A stretch of DNA of 64,000 nt, from contig OZ234499.1 in the NCBI GenBank assembly GCA_965153455.1, positions 13,388,271-13,452,270 on the forward strand, given 5' to 3'. Positions 23,235 to 35,408 of this stretch are shown here, one piece after another. This stretch comes from Sphagnum compactum (Eukaryota; Bryophyta; Sphagnopsida; Sphagnales). The position numbers were made by a program, and so were the translations under genes. The number at the start of each line of letters is the position of its first letter. Positions within the stretch are counted from its first letter, which is position 1. A model generated the notes under the pieces. It did no database searches. It saw only the letters and a program-made list of their open reading frames with translations, and was not told the DNA's origin.

Positions 23235-26150
23235 ACCTTATTATCATTTTAATCCTTCATGGCATCCCCAAAAGGAAAGCTATCCATAATGTAATGACCA
23301 TGCGCAAAGATCCTAACAACCAAATCCAAATGTTTGGTTTGCTGGTTGCATAACTTGGATTTTAAGAAAGACAATATGGAAAAACAATGTTCATCTTCTA
23401 CATTGCCTAGAATCATAGTTACAAATAATTTTATCAATGCAAAGTACTTTAATAGTTAGTGCTACAAGGTGTTTTTGGATGCTAATGTAGACCATAGCTA
23501 GGTGACAAGATTGCAAACCAATGGTGGTTCCAAAGCAACATGGTTGTTATGCATAATGATCTTAAACAGGAAAATTTTGAAATCAAGTTTGCTTTTAGTA
23601 AAAAAGGTTGGGATTTTCATTCAATTAATCATTGGGCCAATGAACTTCTCAAAACAAAATTGAGCTTTCAATAAGGTTAAATGTCCTTATAATGTTTCTT
23701 CAACAAGAGGATTAAACCAATACTACTGATAAATGATATTTATTACATTCATGAATTCTTGGTTGGGGAATCATTGCTCCAATTTAGATATCAAAAATAT
23801 GGTAGCATGTGAACATTAAATCTTGATAACTTTGAAAATTATTGTCCATCATGTGTAACTTGGGTGAACACTTTAGTAAAAGGGCATTTCTTATGCAGTT
23901 GACATTACTTGCCCATGAAATAAAAAATCACTTGAATTAAATGTTTGTTGTAGGATTTGTCCATTAAGAAGTCAGCAATTGGTCATTGGTGTTTTTGTGT
24001 TAAATCCAAAAATGCTTTCAATTGTTTTGCACCATTATTTTTTCACCTAAAATCTAAATTACATGTTATACAATTCAATACAACAAATTTTCATAGTAGT
24101 CACAAAATCACATACAAAAGTGTCATGCACTTGTGCAAACTTTATAAGTGCATGGATTATTTCCAACATAAGCATGATGTAAGCCAACTCCATCAACACT
24201 TCAATGTCACAAAGATGGTGGAAGTTGGTTTTTGCTATTATCACAATATATAAATCATCACACATTTTTACTACCAAAATTTTGTAATCTAAAAAGCTCG
24301 CTTAGCAAGGGACAACATGGATATCCATCTAGTCTTTACACTATGGAGCAATTTCAAACCTTTTGTTTAAAACAACTTGGCAAGAATGCCATGTTCAAGA
24401 TGTCTTTTCGATGAGGATGAAAAAAATGTATGTAGTCTATAACAATCCTTCAAACTTACCAACTAGAGGCTATGTAAAAAGAGTTTACATTGTTAGGTAA
24501 GTTTGATGTGCATACAATGCATTGTAGTCACTAAAGGTGCAACTTTAAATTTGAGTTGAGTAGCAACACCAATTTGTAATTAACTTTGTAAACAATGTGA
24601 TTTTGTCTAATCCAAAACAAATCAACTTGCTACCAATTTTATCAACTATCAAACTCCCATACTCCATCAAAGATCACATAGTTAGTTGGGTTTAGTTATC
24701 AACATCACTTCCACCAATCACCCTTTCCAAATTCAGCAATAGTGGCATCTTCTAAAAGCCATCAACAACAAATGTGAACACTACACCAAGACCAATTGTT
24801 AATTGTGGTAATTTCATCACAATTGAGAAGAAGGTACTTGGCCTTCTACACAATAGCTTTGGTAGATTTATGCGGTGCATGCTTTTAGCTATTTGCCAAC
24901 TAGTGGAGTTAAATTGTTGTTTACTTAGTGTGTTTTTCACCTTCAAAATATCAAGGAGCTATTTCATGTTCTCAAAATTTGCCAATGATCGGCCAAGTTT
25001 CAAAAGCCAGAATATGACAACAAATTGAATGAATTTGCATTTCTTTTCAACAACTTCATTAAAAACAACCACCATTTTTAGCAAAGGTGTTTTAACCCCT
25101 ATTAGCTCATAATCGTTCATTCTTGGCATGCTGACTATTAATATACATGAAGTATTAGATCTTCAAGTATGAAGGAATGTGAACATTATGGTGTTAAAGG
25201 TCATGACATTGATCATTGTTATTCATTGTACCCAAAATTTTGTCTTAACAAATCTAATAATAACAAAGATGGTAAAATCAAAAGAGGATATGGGAAAGGA
25301 ATGATATTTGTGTGCATGTTTTAATGTGTGTGATTTTGTTAATTACAATAATGTTGGGTGCAAACAGGCTAATAGGAGCCACTAGTGCCCCCTTACATGA
25401 CTATTTTTTGGGAAATATTCTTGAAATATTCTTGAAAAAAATCTTCAAAAAAGTCTTTAAAGATATTAAAAAATTTCTTTGTACTATTTTGTTGAGGTTT
25501 GTGTTAAATTTTTTTAGGAAATATGTCATTTTCAAAGTTTTTCAAGTCCATTTACAAGTTGTTTTACTACTTAAAAATATCGGTTACAAGTTTTTTTACA
25601 TTACTTTTGAAGGTTTGAATGTTAATGAAATAATTTCATATTTTGGACATTTATAAAATAAAATATTAGATTTGATAATGTGCAAAAGTATTAATTTATT
25701 TTTTCTTAAAAACCTTTTTGGTGTAAAAAACACAAAACTAAACAATGGTTATGATTTTTTTGACTCCTATTAGCATGACTACACCTTGTTGGGCATTGAT
25801 ATTGGATCACATGGCAAACCCCAAAATTTTTAAAATAAGGTTCTATGGATGAGTTAATGTCTTTTTACACAATCATTTTTTGCAAGTGTGACTTGCACTT
25901 GAAACTACAAATTCTAAGCCCATTGAATACAAAAATTCAATCAAATCAATAAAAACAAGTCCTTTTCCTTGCAACCTTTTGGAATGGTTTTTGTAGGTAT
26001 GAATATTTTTTCCTTATCATCAACCTCATTATAAACTTTGTAACGAACCATGTTCAACTTCCCATCACACCCAACCATGTAGCCTTAGCCCAAGGAAACT
26101 TACAAGTAGCCCACACCTTTTGGAAAACTTGATTTAATTCCCATTCTTTT
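23235..26150 (-). pseudogene. Decayed hAT-type transposase (first family)
   Basis: Reading the minus strand from 26150 down, translated pieces in shifting frames follow the order of a large plant hAT-like transposase. These are FQKVWATCKFPWAKATW then GCDGKLNMVRYKVYNEV (26140-26000); FVVDGF then KMPLLLNLERVIGGSDVDN (24960-24690); KIGSKLICFGLD (about 24630); TKGLKLLHSVKTRWISML (24380-24300); ALIKFAQVHDTFVCDFV (about 24150); and the C-terminal GNVEDEHCFSILSFLKSKL (23420-23350), the hAT dimerisation-type region. There are many stops and frameshifts. I identify the family from memory of plant sequences; the order of motifs makes chance very unlikely. Confidence 0.8.
25175..25300 (+). pseudogene. 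Retrotransposon Gag zinc-knuckle remnant
   Basis: The plus-strand frame reads CEHYGVKGHDIDHCYSLYP followed by Lys/Asn-rich residues. This is the CCHC knuckle pattern C-x2-C-x4-H-x4-C of plant Gag proteins (typical GHDI.HCY.LHP) with the second Cys changed to Tyr. It lies inside the hAT relic, on the opposite strand, and suggests a nested retroelement fragment. No integrase or reverse transcriptase is recognisable around it. Confidence 0.5.
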
Positions 26151-26379
26151 TACCTACGTTTCTTTTGTGTAGGTTCAGAATTTGGATACTAAAGATCAAT
26201 AAGCTCATTAGAAGATGATGGTGATAAGTGAGACACATGCATGCTTCAAAATGATGAAGCTATGTTTGCAAAACAAGGAGCCCCAATATTAAATAACAAC
26301 TTATATTTAAACCTTATTAGTGGTTGTAATGGATTCATTGTAAAAGCTTTCAACAACAAGAAAAGAAAAGTTTAATGTT

Positions 26380-26800
26380 ACGACAAACCCTAAACCCTGA
26401 ACAATTTGATGAGTATATGATGAATACATAGGAAGAAAAAAACTTGACACTACAACATACCCTAAACCTTGAACAAATGCGTTGATGATGATAAGCAAAC
26501 AAGAAGAGAAAAAGTTCATTGTTTTAAGAAAGTTGTAAACCTTAAACCTTAATGATGAGCAAACAAGAAGAGAAGAATCTCATTGCTTCAACAAATTTCG
26601 AACCTTGAGCAAACAATGAACATATAGGAAAAAAAGAAGTTTGACATTCTAGCAAAGTTATGAACCTTAAATCCTAAATAGATGATGGGCAAACTAGAAA
26701 AGAACAACCTCCTTGTTCCAACAAACCTTAAATAATGATGAACATATAAGAAAAGAAAAAGTTCAATGCTTTAGAAGACATTAAACCTTGAGAGCAAACA
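26380..26800. repeat. Degenerate 57-77-bp array with (a)aaccctaaacc heads
   Basis: About seven units begin with variants of aaaccctaaaccctgaac at 26385, 26457, 26534, 26600, 26660, 26725 and 26782. Each continues with gatgatgaacaaacaagaagagaaaaagttcattg-like sequence. The array ends some 700 bases before the polymerase eta start codon. Confidence 0.6.
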
Positions 26801-27287
26801 TGATGAATAGATGATGAATAGACACCTTTCGCAATGCAATGAACAAATGTTGGGTAGATAGGAAAGGAAAACAAGCTTACTAAATAAGGTATTTTTCTAA
26901 AATGTAAAAACTAGGAAGATGTTGAAATATATCCGACTCGCAAAGTAAAGAGGCGAAAGAGCCAATTCAATTAGATGTCGAAACTTTGATTGCCCGTTCT
27001 TCTCCATCTTAAACAACCTTGTGTTCGATGCCATGAAAAAGCAAATCTTCATGCTGACTTTTCCCATTGATTTGCAACTTAAGAACTAATGTGTGCAATA
27101 TCCATCATGTTTGCAATTCCAAGTTCCAATGCTATATAACTTCCTATTAAACGGGGTGATGATCATTTTCAAAAGTAATACACAACAACAAATGAGGATT
27201 TCACAAAGGCAATAATTATTTGTAGAAATATGTAAACATCGATTCACAACAAAACAAAGGCTCAAGGTCTTGTTTAAGGTTTAGGGC

Positions 27288-27296
27288 TTAGGGTTT
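27288..27296 (+). promoter_or_regulatory. Telo-box upstream of polymerase eta
   Basis: Exact TTAGGGTTT (complement AAACCCTAA), preceded by a partial copy (tttagggc), 213 bases before the chosen ATG. In plants this element is common near the start of growth- and replication-linked genes. Position and exactness fit, but function is inferred. Confidence 0.4.
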
Positions 27297-27508
27297 AGGA
27301 TCCATTGTTGAGCATGGAGGGTTGATGCAAGGAGGAGCTTGAAGGACTCAAGCTTGTGTGGGTGGTTTTGTTGAGGTTTCTGAATTTGGTTGAGCTTCAC
27401 CGCAGAGGAAAACGGACGGGGAGTTTGAATGCTGCTGGAGGAGCTTCAAATGATCACCTCCTTTCTTTAGCACATGAGAGACAAGATAATGAGCTCAGCA
27501 ACGAGGTG

Positions 27509-30500
27509 ATGATGGATGAGACGACGGGATATACTTGTGTAGTGTTGCACGTTGATCTTGACTGCTTTTATGCTGCGGTAAATCATTATTTTCTTTCTCT
27601 GCTTTTGTGAGCTTTCGCTTCATGGTGCAAGAAACTTATGTAGTTTTGTTATAGTTGGAGAAAGAGCATCAGGTAGTTCAAGAACACCTGGTATATCTTT
27701 TCCAAAAGAGTTGTTAGAACGGAATATGTAGTCATTTGCACGTTTCATCACCTGCCCAGAGAAATCCAACCTAAATCTTTTCACTGTTTGCAAGAGGGTT
27801 TCTAGGGTTTCTTTGTCCTCAATTTCACTTCAAATGCAAATTGCAACAGCTCTTGATTGCTGGTGTATATCTTGGTGACCCATGATCAGTTCTTCTTCTT
27901 CTTCACTTTTGTGATAGTTGGAAGCTTTCCTTGTCATGAATATTCTTTAACACATGTGGTGGTTGACAAATGGTTTTGCAAATAGAATTTTATGCTGATT
28001 GGAAAGGTGGAGATGGTTATGCAGGTTGAGCATGTTAGGTTAAGTATCCCCAAAGAGCAGCCACTCGCAGTCCAACAGTGGGACGGTCTAATAGCAGTCA
28101 ATTATGCAGCAAGAGCTGCAGGGATTGCTCGGCATGAAAGAGCTGGAGAAGCACTTCGAAAGGTTGGGATTCTGGAGTTTGTTTGCCACCATGCTGCTAC
28201 TCGTGATGAGAAGCAGTTGTCTGGCTTTGTTTTTATACGGGGTTTGTGGTGTAATTGCTTGCTGACTGAAGTTGTTGTGTTTGCAGGTTTCAGTGTACAT
28301 GTAGCTATCACGTTTTGCTGAGACAATTGTTGATGTCTTGGAGTGCAGTGTCCGGACCTCCATTTGGTGCATGTGGAGACCATTGGGAGCAGTGAGACTG
28401 GTGCTGCTGCTGTTGGTCCACAGGGGAATGCTAAAGTATCTCTTGAGCGTTACCGGCAGGTTAGTCAAGAATACTGCTCCAAATCTGTGCACACCCTACT
28501 ACAACACTGTGCTCAAATCCTCATTCATCACTATCTTGCTGCATGATATCATCTTTGCTAAGAAAAAAGAGGTTCAATTGAGTCATTGTCATCATATATT
28601 CTGTCCAGGAATAACTTGTCATGGCCAGTTATGAGGCTAGGTCCACAGAAAGGCTCCTCTTGAACTTTCTCGTGGTGGGTCATCACTGCTCTTTGTAGGC
28701 ATCAGCATGTGTGTTCAGCATTTTCCGGCGGTTTTCAGGCATTTGTGAGCGGGCAAGCATTGATGAAGCATATCTTGATGTTTCAGACCAGGTATTACAC
28801 CTTTTGAACATCCATGTGAGTCAAAGGATCTATCCTGTTTTCTCACTGTAGCTTTGATTATAGCAGATTTGTGTGTTTCTACTGAAGTACTACAGAGGCA
28901 CTGTATGAGTATAGGCATTGCAAACAGGCCTTTCCAGGCTCTGAAGAACTGAGCATGCTGTCTTCAGACTTGATACTTCCCCTATGTGACTGGAAGGTCC
29001 ACTTTGCATTTCACCCTCTTTTTGCATGCACCCAGTCATTTTCAATCGGAGATAACCGGTCTGCATGAACTACATCTTTTGCATTTGTTTTCAAAGGTTG
29101 AGGAGATGGTGAAGGAGGTTTATGACTGGGAGAGTGAGCTTCAACGTCTTGTTCAAGTAGATGGCATCAACGGTGCTTCCAAGGGTGTACCAGAGATGGT
29201 GGTTGAAGATGGTCCTCTGATCTCTTTCAATGCATACGATCGGAGGTATGGAGCAGGTGGATTGTATGCAGGAGCATGTTGCTGTAGTGCCATGTATCCT
29301 TTTCCTTGTTTCACCAGTGCTTGTGGTCTTTGTGGCTTAGAGCTGAGTACCAGTGGACCACTAGTCATTTGTAATTCTAAAGTGTGATCATTCTGTGTTT
29401 GGTCTGGACAGGACAGATTGTTGGCAGGTGCCATCATTGCTGAGAGGATTCGGAGTGCTGTGAGAATGGAGCTGGGGTATACATGCTCTGTGGTAGATAT
29501 GCTGCACTCTCTGGCATTTCCCCTGACATGTGTTGAAGCTTGTCTTCTCTTGTCTCTTCTCTTCCTTTTCTCAATTCTTGTATGATTGTGGGTACTGATG
29601 GGATGACAGGGAATTGCTACAAACAAGTTGCTGGCAAAGATAGCATCAGCTAAGAATAAGCCTGATCGTCAGACACTGGTGGGTTGCAGTTTCTTACGGT
29701 CACAGATCCAGCACTTGTCTTTTCCCACAATCCTATGTGCAGCTTGCATTTGCAAATCTCTCCTGTATCTTGAAGTGGGAAGTAATTGTTCAAATGCTTT
29801 ATTTGTAATGTTGTGGTCTCTCTTCAGAGTTATGGTGCTGTATACAAAGACTGATCACCTCGGTGCCCAGAAAATTATTCTCTTCTCTTGCACATGCCTG
29901 ATTAGGGTTGAGTAGGGTTTGTCATTTACTGTCATTGAGCTCACCATCTATTTCATTGGATTTGTGTTGTCTGGATCATACTCATGTTAGTCATGACCCT
30001 CTTCAGTGCATAGCATTGCTGCAATTTAACATATCTCAGAAACTGATAGGTGCTGTGAAACAGATACCACCAAGGGCAGTTCCAGGACTGATGCAAATGC
30101 TTCCATTGAGGAAGATTAAACTCCTTGGTGGCAAACTTGGTGAGGTATGTTTTAGCACAGTTCTGTAAACAGTTGATGAATATAACTTTCGTGCCTTCTT
30201 GCAATCCATTACAGTAAGGCCAACCAGCAGACAAATAGTATCAGGAAAAAAGAGGAGTGGACTGTACCCAGAAGATTTGCAGATTTCTGTCATATGGTTC
30301 ATGGTATTTCCACTAGGATACACTCCACAGGTCACCTGCCCATGAAGGTAACATTGGAGAAAGGGAGAGAGGTTGACAAAGATTCTCTTGCTTAGATATA
30401 CTGTAGTCAAAAGATGGACAGAGTGGGATCATCACCTGGTGGCATGTGGGTGCTTGCACCACTGTGTACCATATAACAGGGGGAGAGACATCATTTTGCA

Positions 30501-33428
30501 GGAGATGAAACAAAAATGGGGGTGCTTGACAGCAGGTGATGCCCAGAAAATCCCACAGGCAGAACTCATGGCCTGCTTTGGGGAACGTCTTGGAACTTAT
30601 GCCTGGAAAGCTGTCAGGGGGTTTCAAGCTGACAAAGGTGACCACACTGGTCATTAGATTTATAGGTTTCTATGTACCTCCAAACTTACATGCTGAAGTG
30701 TTTTTGTGTCATCAATGCTTGAACATAAAGATTGTGTCTTGATGGATTACACCTCGATCTATAACACCATACACCCTTATTTGAGCATAAATGCTCTATA
30801 CCCAGATGTGTCCAGTGTACATAGCATCTTACCAGAACAGGATTTGTTGGTGTGTTCAACAGTTCAAGTCAAGCAGATCTCCAAGTCAATGCTGGCTGCA
30901 AAGTCCTTTTCAGCTACCAGTGACCTCTCAGCAGTCAGGTACAAAGACCATCTTCAACATGAACTATTGTCCATCATGTAAAATCCTGACAAGATTTGTA
31001 GTGTATTTGGAGGAACACTTACCAAGCGAAGAACCTGCTGGGCATTTCAGAAAACAAAGCACCTGGACCCGTAGGCATTCTGTTTTCTGAAATGCCCCAT
31101 GTCATTTTATTTTTCCTGTGATACCTGCAAGATACGCACTGAGTACCATGGAATTTTTTTTAAAAGAACAAAATTTGTCAATCTTTATGCCATGTAACAC
31201 TCTCAGCCATGGGCATTACTGGAGTCGAGCCCACCTTGGCTCCACCTTGCATGGGTCCTTATTCCAGTAATGGCTGCAGCCTTGGGCATTACCCTATACA
31301 ATGATTTGGATGGATGATGGAGGCTTTTTCCTGTTTCTTATTGGATTGTATTGGTGCCTTGCTCAGCTTCAAGGACAATAGCTTTGCTGCAAAAGGTTTT
31401 ATGACTCAGCCTGTGCATGTACCTGTGACACTTTTAGCTGTAAAGATGTTGCTGGGAGCATGTTGTCTTTTGAGAAGTGTGTCAAACTGCAAGCCTTCTG
31501 GTTGTGTATTTGACAATCATGATGTTTCTGCAGGCGATGGTTGGGGATATTAGCTGAAGAGCTCTCAATTCGTATGCATCGGGACTTTGAACAAAACCAT
31601 CGCCAGCCGAAACTGCTTCAGCTTTATTATCGTTCGGGTCATTTCAAGCACTCAGCTGATCACTCTAAGTCTGTTGCAATGCCTCCAGCTGTCTTGCAAC
31701 TGCTGTCATTATCACGGTCACATCTATCTGGAGGAGGTGCTGTCTGTCAAAGACAAGGGATTGGACAGCTGAGTGGCACTCAGGGACTTCAGAGAATTGG
31801 AGCTGTGGATATGGAGGCTACAGAAGCGCAACAAGACCAACAGAGCTCTGTTCAGGTAAATTATCAACAATTAGTAATGAAGAGAAGAAGCTACCTGGTC
31901 CAAATGATAACCCTGTAGGAAACAGCAGATAGATGGTCTTTAGTTCACTGGGTGCAATTTTAACAGAAGATTGCGTAACAGGGAGCTGTAGATGATGGCA
32001 AAGATGGTGCTGGGTTCCGAGCTCCATGTACAGATGGTGTGGCAGGGGCTGTAACTGAGAGAACCAGGGCACTGGCTAAGGTACTTGAAGAAAAAGCATT
32101 TCAGATCTTTGAGCGACTTGATGATGCATTTCCATGTACAAGACTGGCACTAGCTGCAAGTGGGTTTCAGGAACTTCCTAGCCAGGTTAGTTTACCCTCC
32201 CATCACTGTTTCAAATGTCAGCCTTCTCTTGCACATACTCCTAATGGGGTGTATTTGTGGCAATCTACTATCATAGCTAATCCTCATTGATCAAACAGCA
32301 TATTCATTGTGACTCGTATTGCCTTTTAAACCTTGTGAACTTGGCAGGGTATTCAATCTATTCAGCATTTCTTCTCTAGTGGCAGTGGCCAGCAGCATTC
32401 AACTCTTGTTGACACCAAGCAGCAGACTGTGGGTCCGCTTCCAAAACCTGTTGAGATACCTGTGGGGAAGCCCACAGGTATCTTGAAATTCCTCACTCCC
32501 AATCCAACAGTGTCACTGTCCCTGGGTGAACATGAGGTTAACTGCGGAAAAGAGCGTCAAAGTCACTTCCTGAGGTCCAATGCTGAAGTATGCAGCAATG
32601 CAACAAGTTCTGAGTTTCAATTTCATGTGGAGGCTTCAGCAGGGAACCCTAGAGCTGAATCCTCTTCTGATTTTCACAGCTTGAATGCAATGCCTGTTAG
32701 TCTGCAACACAAAGGGGTCCTTAGCAATCAACTGGAAGACAAAAGCAGACTGCAAAGTTCATCAAATCAATCAGGTAGACACTCAGAGCAGTCAGGTCGG
32801 ATGTTGTCTCACTTACTAGGACTCCAAAAATTTGCTCACTGTGCTGTTACTGATGTGTGGCTGGAGTATGAGATTTGGTAGTTTTCAAGATTGCCAGTTT
32901 TGATGGGTGGTTTGACGTGAGGAGTTATCAATTCAGTCCTTGAAAAACCTTATGCACGTGGAGGGTGGACATGCATTCAGTCTTAGAAGTGTTCAAACAG
33001 AAACTGGTTCTTTGACTTTGACAATGATGTTAAGTAGAGAATCGAGGATATAGTAGGTAATGTCTTGAAACTGTACTGCAGAGGTTGGGGAAGATGTGGA
33101 ACAGGCCACCATGGAGGAAGCAACAAGCTGGAACTGTACTTTAGGCAATTCTTCTCGGCAAGATGAAGTACAGAAACCTCCTGAGGATGCTGGGCATGTG
33201 GATCTAGAGACTGTGGATGTTGAAGAGCAGCGTAGAATCCTTGAAGGAATTTATAAGTCTCAGCATGGTCCTCTCCATGGCCAGCCAGCAGTGAGACCAC
33301 AAAAGAAGATCCGGGGGGGCCATGAGTCCCATTTGACCTCTAGTAAACGAGTGCGGGGACAGCAAAGTGGAACCCAGCCCAACCAACCATCAATCTCCAC
33401 CTTTTTTCATACTCAAAGCAAGCCCTGA
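27509..33428 (+). CDS. POLH: DNA polymerase eta (Y-family translesion polymerase), 14 exons
   Basis: Translesion DNA polymerase that copies past UV photoproducts in the nucleus. Exons by GT-AG joins: 27509-27577, 28025-28162, 28349-28459, 28699-28791, 29097-29245, 29417-29492, 29610-29678, 30064-30144, 30502-30637, 30863-30938, 31534-31855, 31982-32185, 32348-32774, 33082-33428. The sum is 2298 bases, an unbroken 765-codon frame. ATG 27509 is the first in frame; a stop lies upstream at 27323. Catalytic metal ligands: D16 in HVDLDCFYAA, and D128/E129 in ERASIDEAYLD. Others: AVQQWDGLIAVNYAAR (nucleotide-binding fingers, R53), SVGIATNKLLAKIAS, PPRAVPGL..KLLGGKLGE (helix-hairpin-helix, 236-262), and a little-finger domain (about 325-508). 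IQSIQHFF (510-517) is PIP-like. The C-terminus has KK/KR basic patches and a canonical PIP box QPSISTFF (752-759). No ubiquitin-binding zinc finger is visible. Exon 13 could instead end at 32795, seven codons later. Confidence 0.9.
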
Positions 33429-35336
33429 ATTGAAAGGACTGATCATAGGGGAAGGCTAAAGAGAGAATGCCCATTTGTAACATGTGAGGAATGGTAGAGG
33501 AACTGCGTGTATCGAGCCTGGAGCTGAGGTGCAAGGAGATACAACATGTACAGAATTTAGGTAAACATTTTTCTCTATCATTTGGCAGGGGTGATTTGTT
33601 TCATGAGGGATTAAAAAAGATGTTTGTGGGCATGAAAGCTCTACAAGTATACAAAAGTTCATTGGTGCTGGCATTAAGAACTGGCATCGTGTGCTCTGCC
33701 AGGTCCGTGACTGATATGTTCATGATGGAGTTCAATTGCTTGGATTGAAATATACATATGTTAGACTCTCCTGTTCATTTCTATTCCCAATGACCATATA
33801 GATTATTGTGCCCTCCATTTTTTTTTGTTTCCATAGGCAGGATCTCATATGTGGTATCAAAACCTAATTGCTGGAAAGGTCTTGACACAATCTGTTTCTT
33901 TCTCAACTGGAATGTGTGAAGGTGCAGTTACTTGGAAAGAGAAAAGGATGTCATCAAGAGTGACCAGTTCTACTTCTGTACAGTTCCAACAATGCTTGAA
34001 TTTTCAATGATTACACCTCATGTTGATCACTTCTTGATCAATTCTTAATGTGTTGAAGAAGCAGTGCCAGTACACATTTGCTAGAATGATATCTGATTGC
34101 CATCTCTCTGATGTCTGATTGCCATCTCTTGTGCAGGTGGAACAAAAGAAAATTTGCTAAAGTGATGTCTGCTTGCAAGTATCATACTTTTTCAGTATCA
34201 AGAACACATTAACTTTCTTCCAGTCCAGTTTTAATGATGAACGATTCTGAACTTCTTGTGGTTATCAGTGTGGGGCGGGTATCTAGTTTTTGTGATAACA
34301 GTTGATTCTGGGTTCTAGGAAAAAGAAAATTAAAAAAACCACACGGGTCCAGGTTTTTGAGTTTTTAAACTTTCAAGGAACTTCCCGGTTCTGGGTTTTT
34401 CAAAACCATTGATTGATTGGTATGAAGTGGGGGCGGGGTAGAGTTGTTTTTGAAGCTGGGTATACCTTACATTTATTTAACAAAAACCTGGCCGGGTATC
34501 GGTCACGATTCTTTAACCAACACCCAGTTGCAAATATAGTTCAGGTCTTTGACCCACTATAGGCCATAGAGATACCCTGCCCAAGACCTGGTTCATTGTA
34601 TTGTTAGGAAATTATGCCTTCCATATTCTGTACTTCAACAATTGAGTTACATAACATGGACTCATCAATCTAAATTGGTTCTTGCAAATGTCATCTTGTC
34701 AACCAAAGAAATGAGGTGAATCTTCTATGTTAAGATGATGGCATTTTGACAAATATGGTTCCGTTGCAGGCAAGACTTCCTCTATTCTATCCCCTAACTC
34801 ACACAATGAGTTATTCTCAATTACTATGTTAGATGCCCACATTTGGTCACATGTTACAAAAACTACAACTATTGGCTCTCAAATGCCCAATCCACATCAC
34901 ACAACAATTAGAGTGGAGCTCAGCTCTCTCTCAAGAGTTGGCCACCCATTACATCACAACCACTTAAGGAGAGTTTCTCTCTCTCAAATGCTTGACATCT
35001 CTCTTCACAAACAACAATCCATACAACTCTCTTTCAGGTACCTAGAATCATGACTATGGCTTAGTTCATTGTCTTTAGGTTTCTACTATTCACCTCATCT
35101 CATTTTGTTACAAGGGAATATCACAAGTTGTAAGAATAGTGCAACTAAGAATAGTGTACCATCAACTACATTGATGGAATTCAAAAGTATATTGAAATAT
35201 GTAATTGTTGCAATACCCATTTCTGATGGAGTCTATTTTTTGGATAAGTAGATTTCGAACAGAGCATTCGTTTCAAATCTTTTTTTTTATTTTTTTCTTC
35301 ATGATGTCTTCTATTTATTGGAAATAATAAGTTTGT
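33429..35336. other. 3' region of polymerase eta and spacer
   Basis: Contains the 3' untranslated region, then unassigned DNA. A short duplication (tgtctgattgccatctct) lies at 34090-34130. A patch at 34300-34600 is dense in ccgggt/gggt and accc strings, which may be an old repeat. No gene seen. Confidence 0.45.
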
Positions 35337-35408
35337 CTGGGACGGAAGGATTCGAACCTCCGAATAACAGAGCCAAAACCTGGTGCCTTACCGCTTGGCC
35401 ACACCCCA
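35337..35408 (-). tRNA. trnQ-UUG: tRNA-Gln(UUG), plastid type, in nuclear DNA
   Basis: A 72-nt cloverleaf on the minus strand: acceptor TGGGGTG paired with CGTCCCA plus discriminator G; D arm GCC AAGCGGTAA GGC; anticodon loop TTTTGGC (anticodon UUG); T arm GGAGG TTCGAAT CCTTC. No CCA is encoded. The sequence matches plastid trnQ-UUG in type, including the unusual 5' U, and not the cytosolic tRNA-Gln. The top pair of the anticodon stem is mismatched. I recognise no psbK or other plastid neighbours, so this is most simply a small nuclear insertion of plastid DNA (NUPT). Expression is unknown. Confidence 0.8.
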
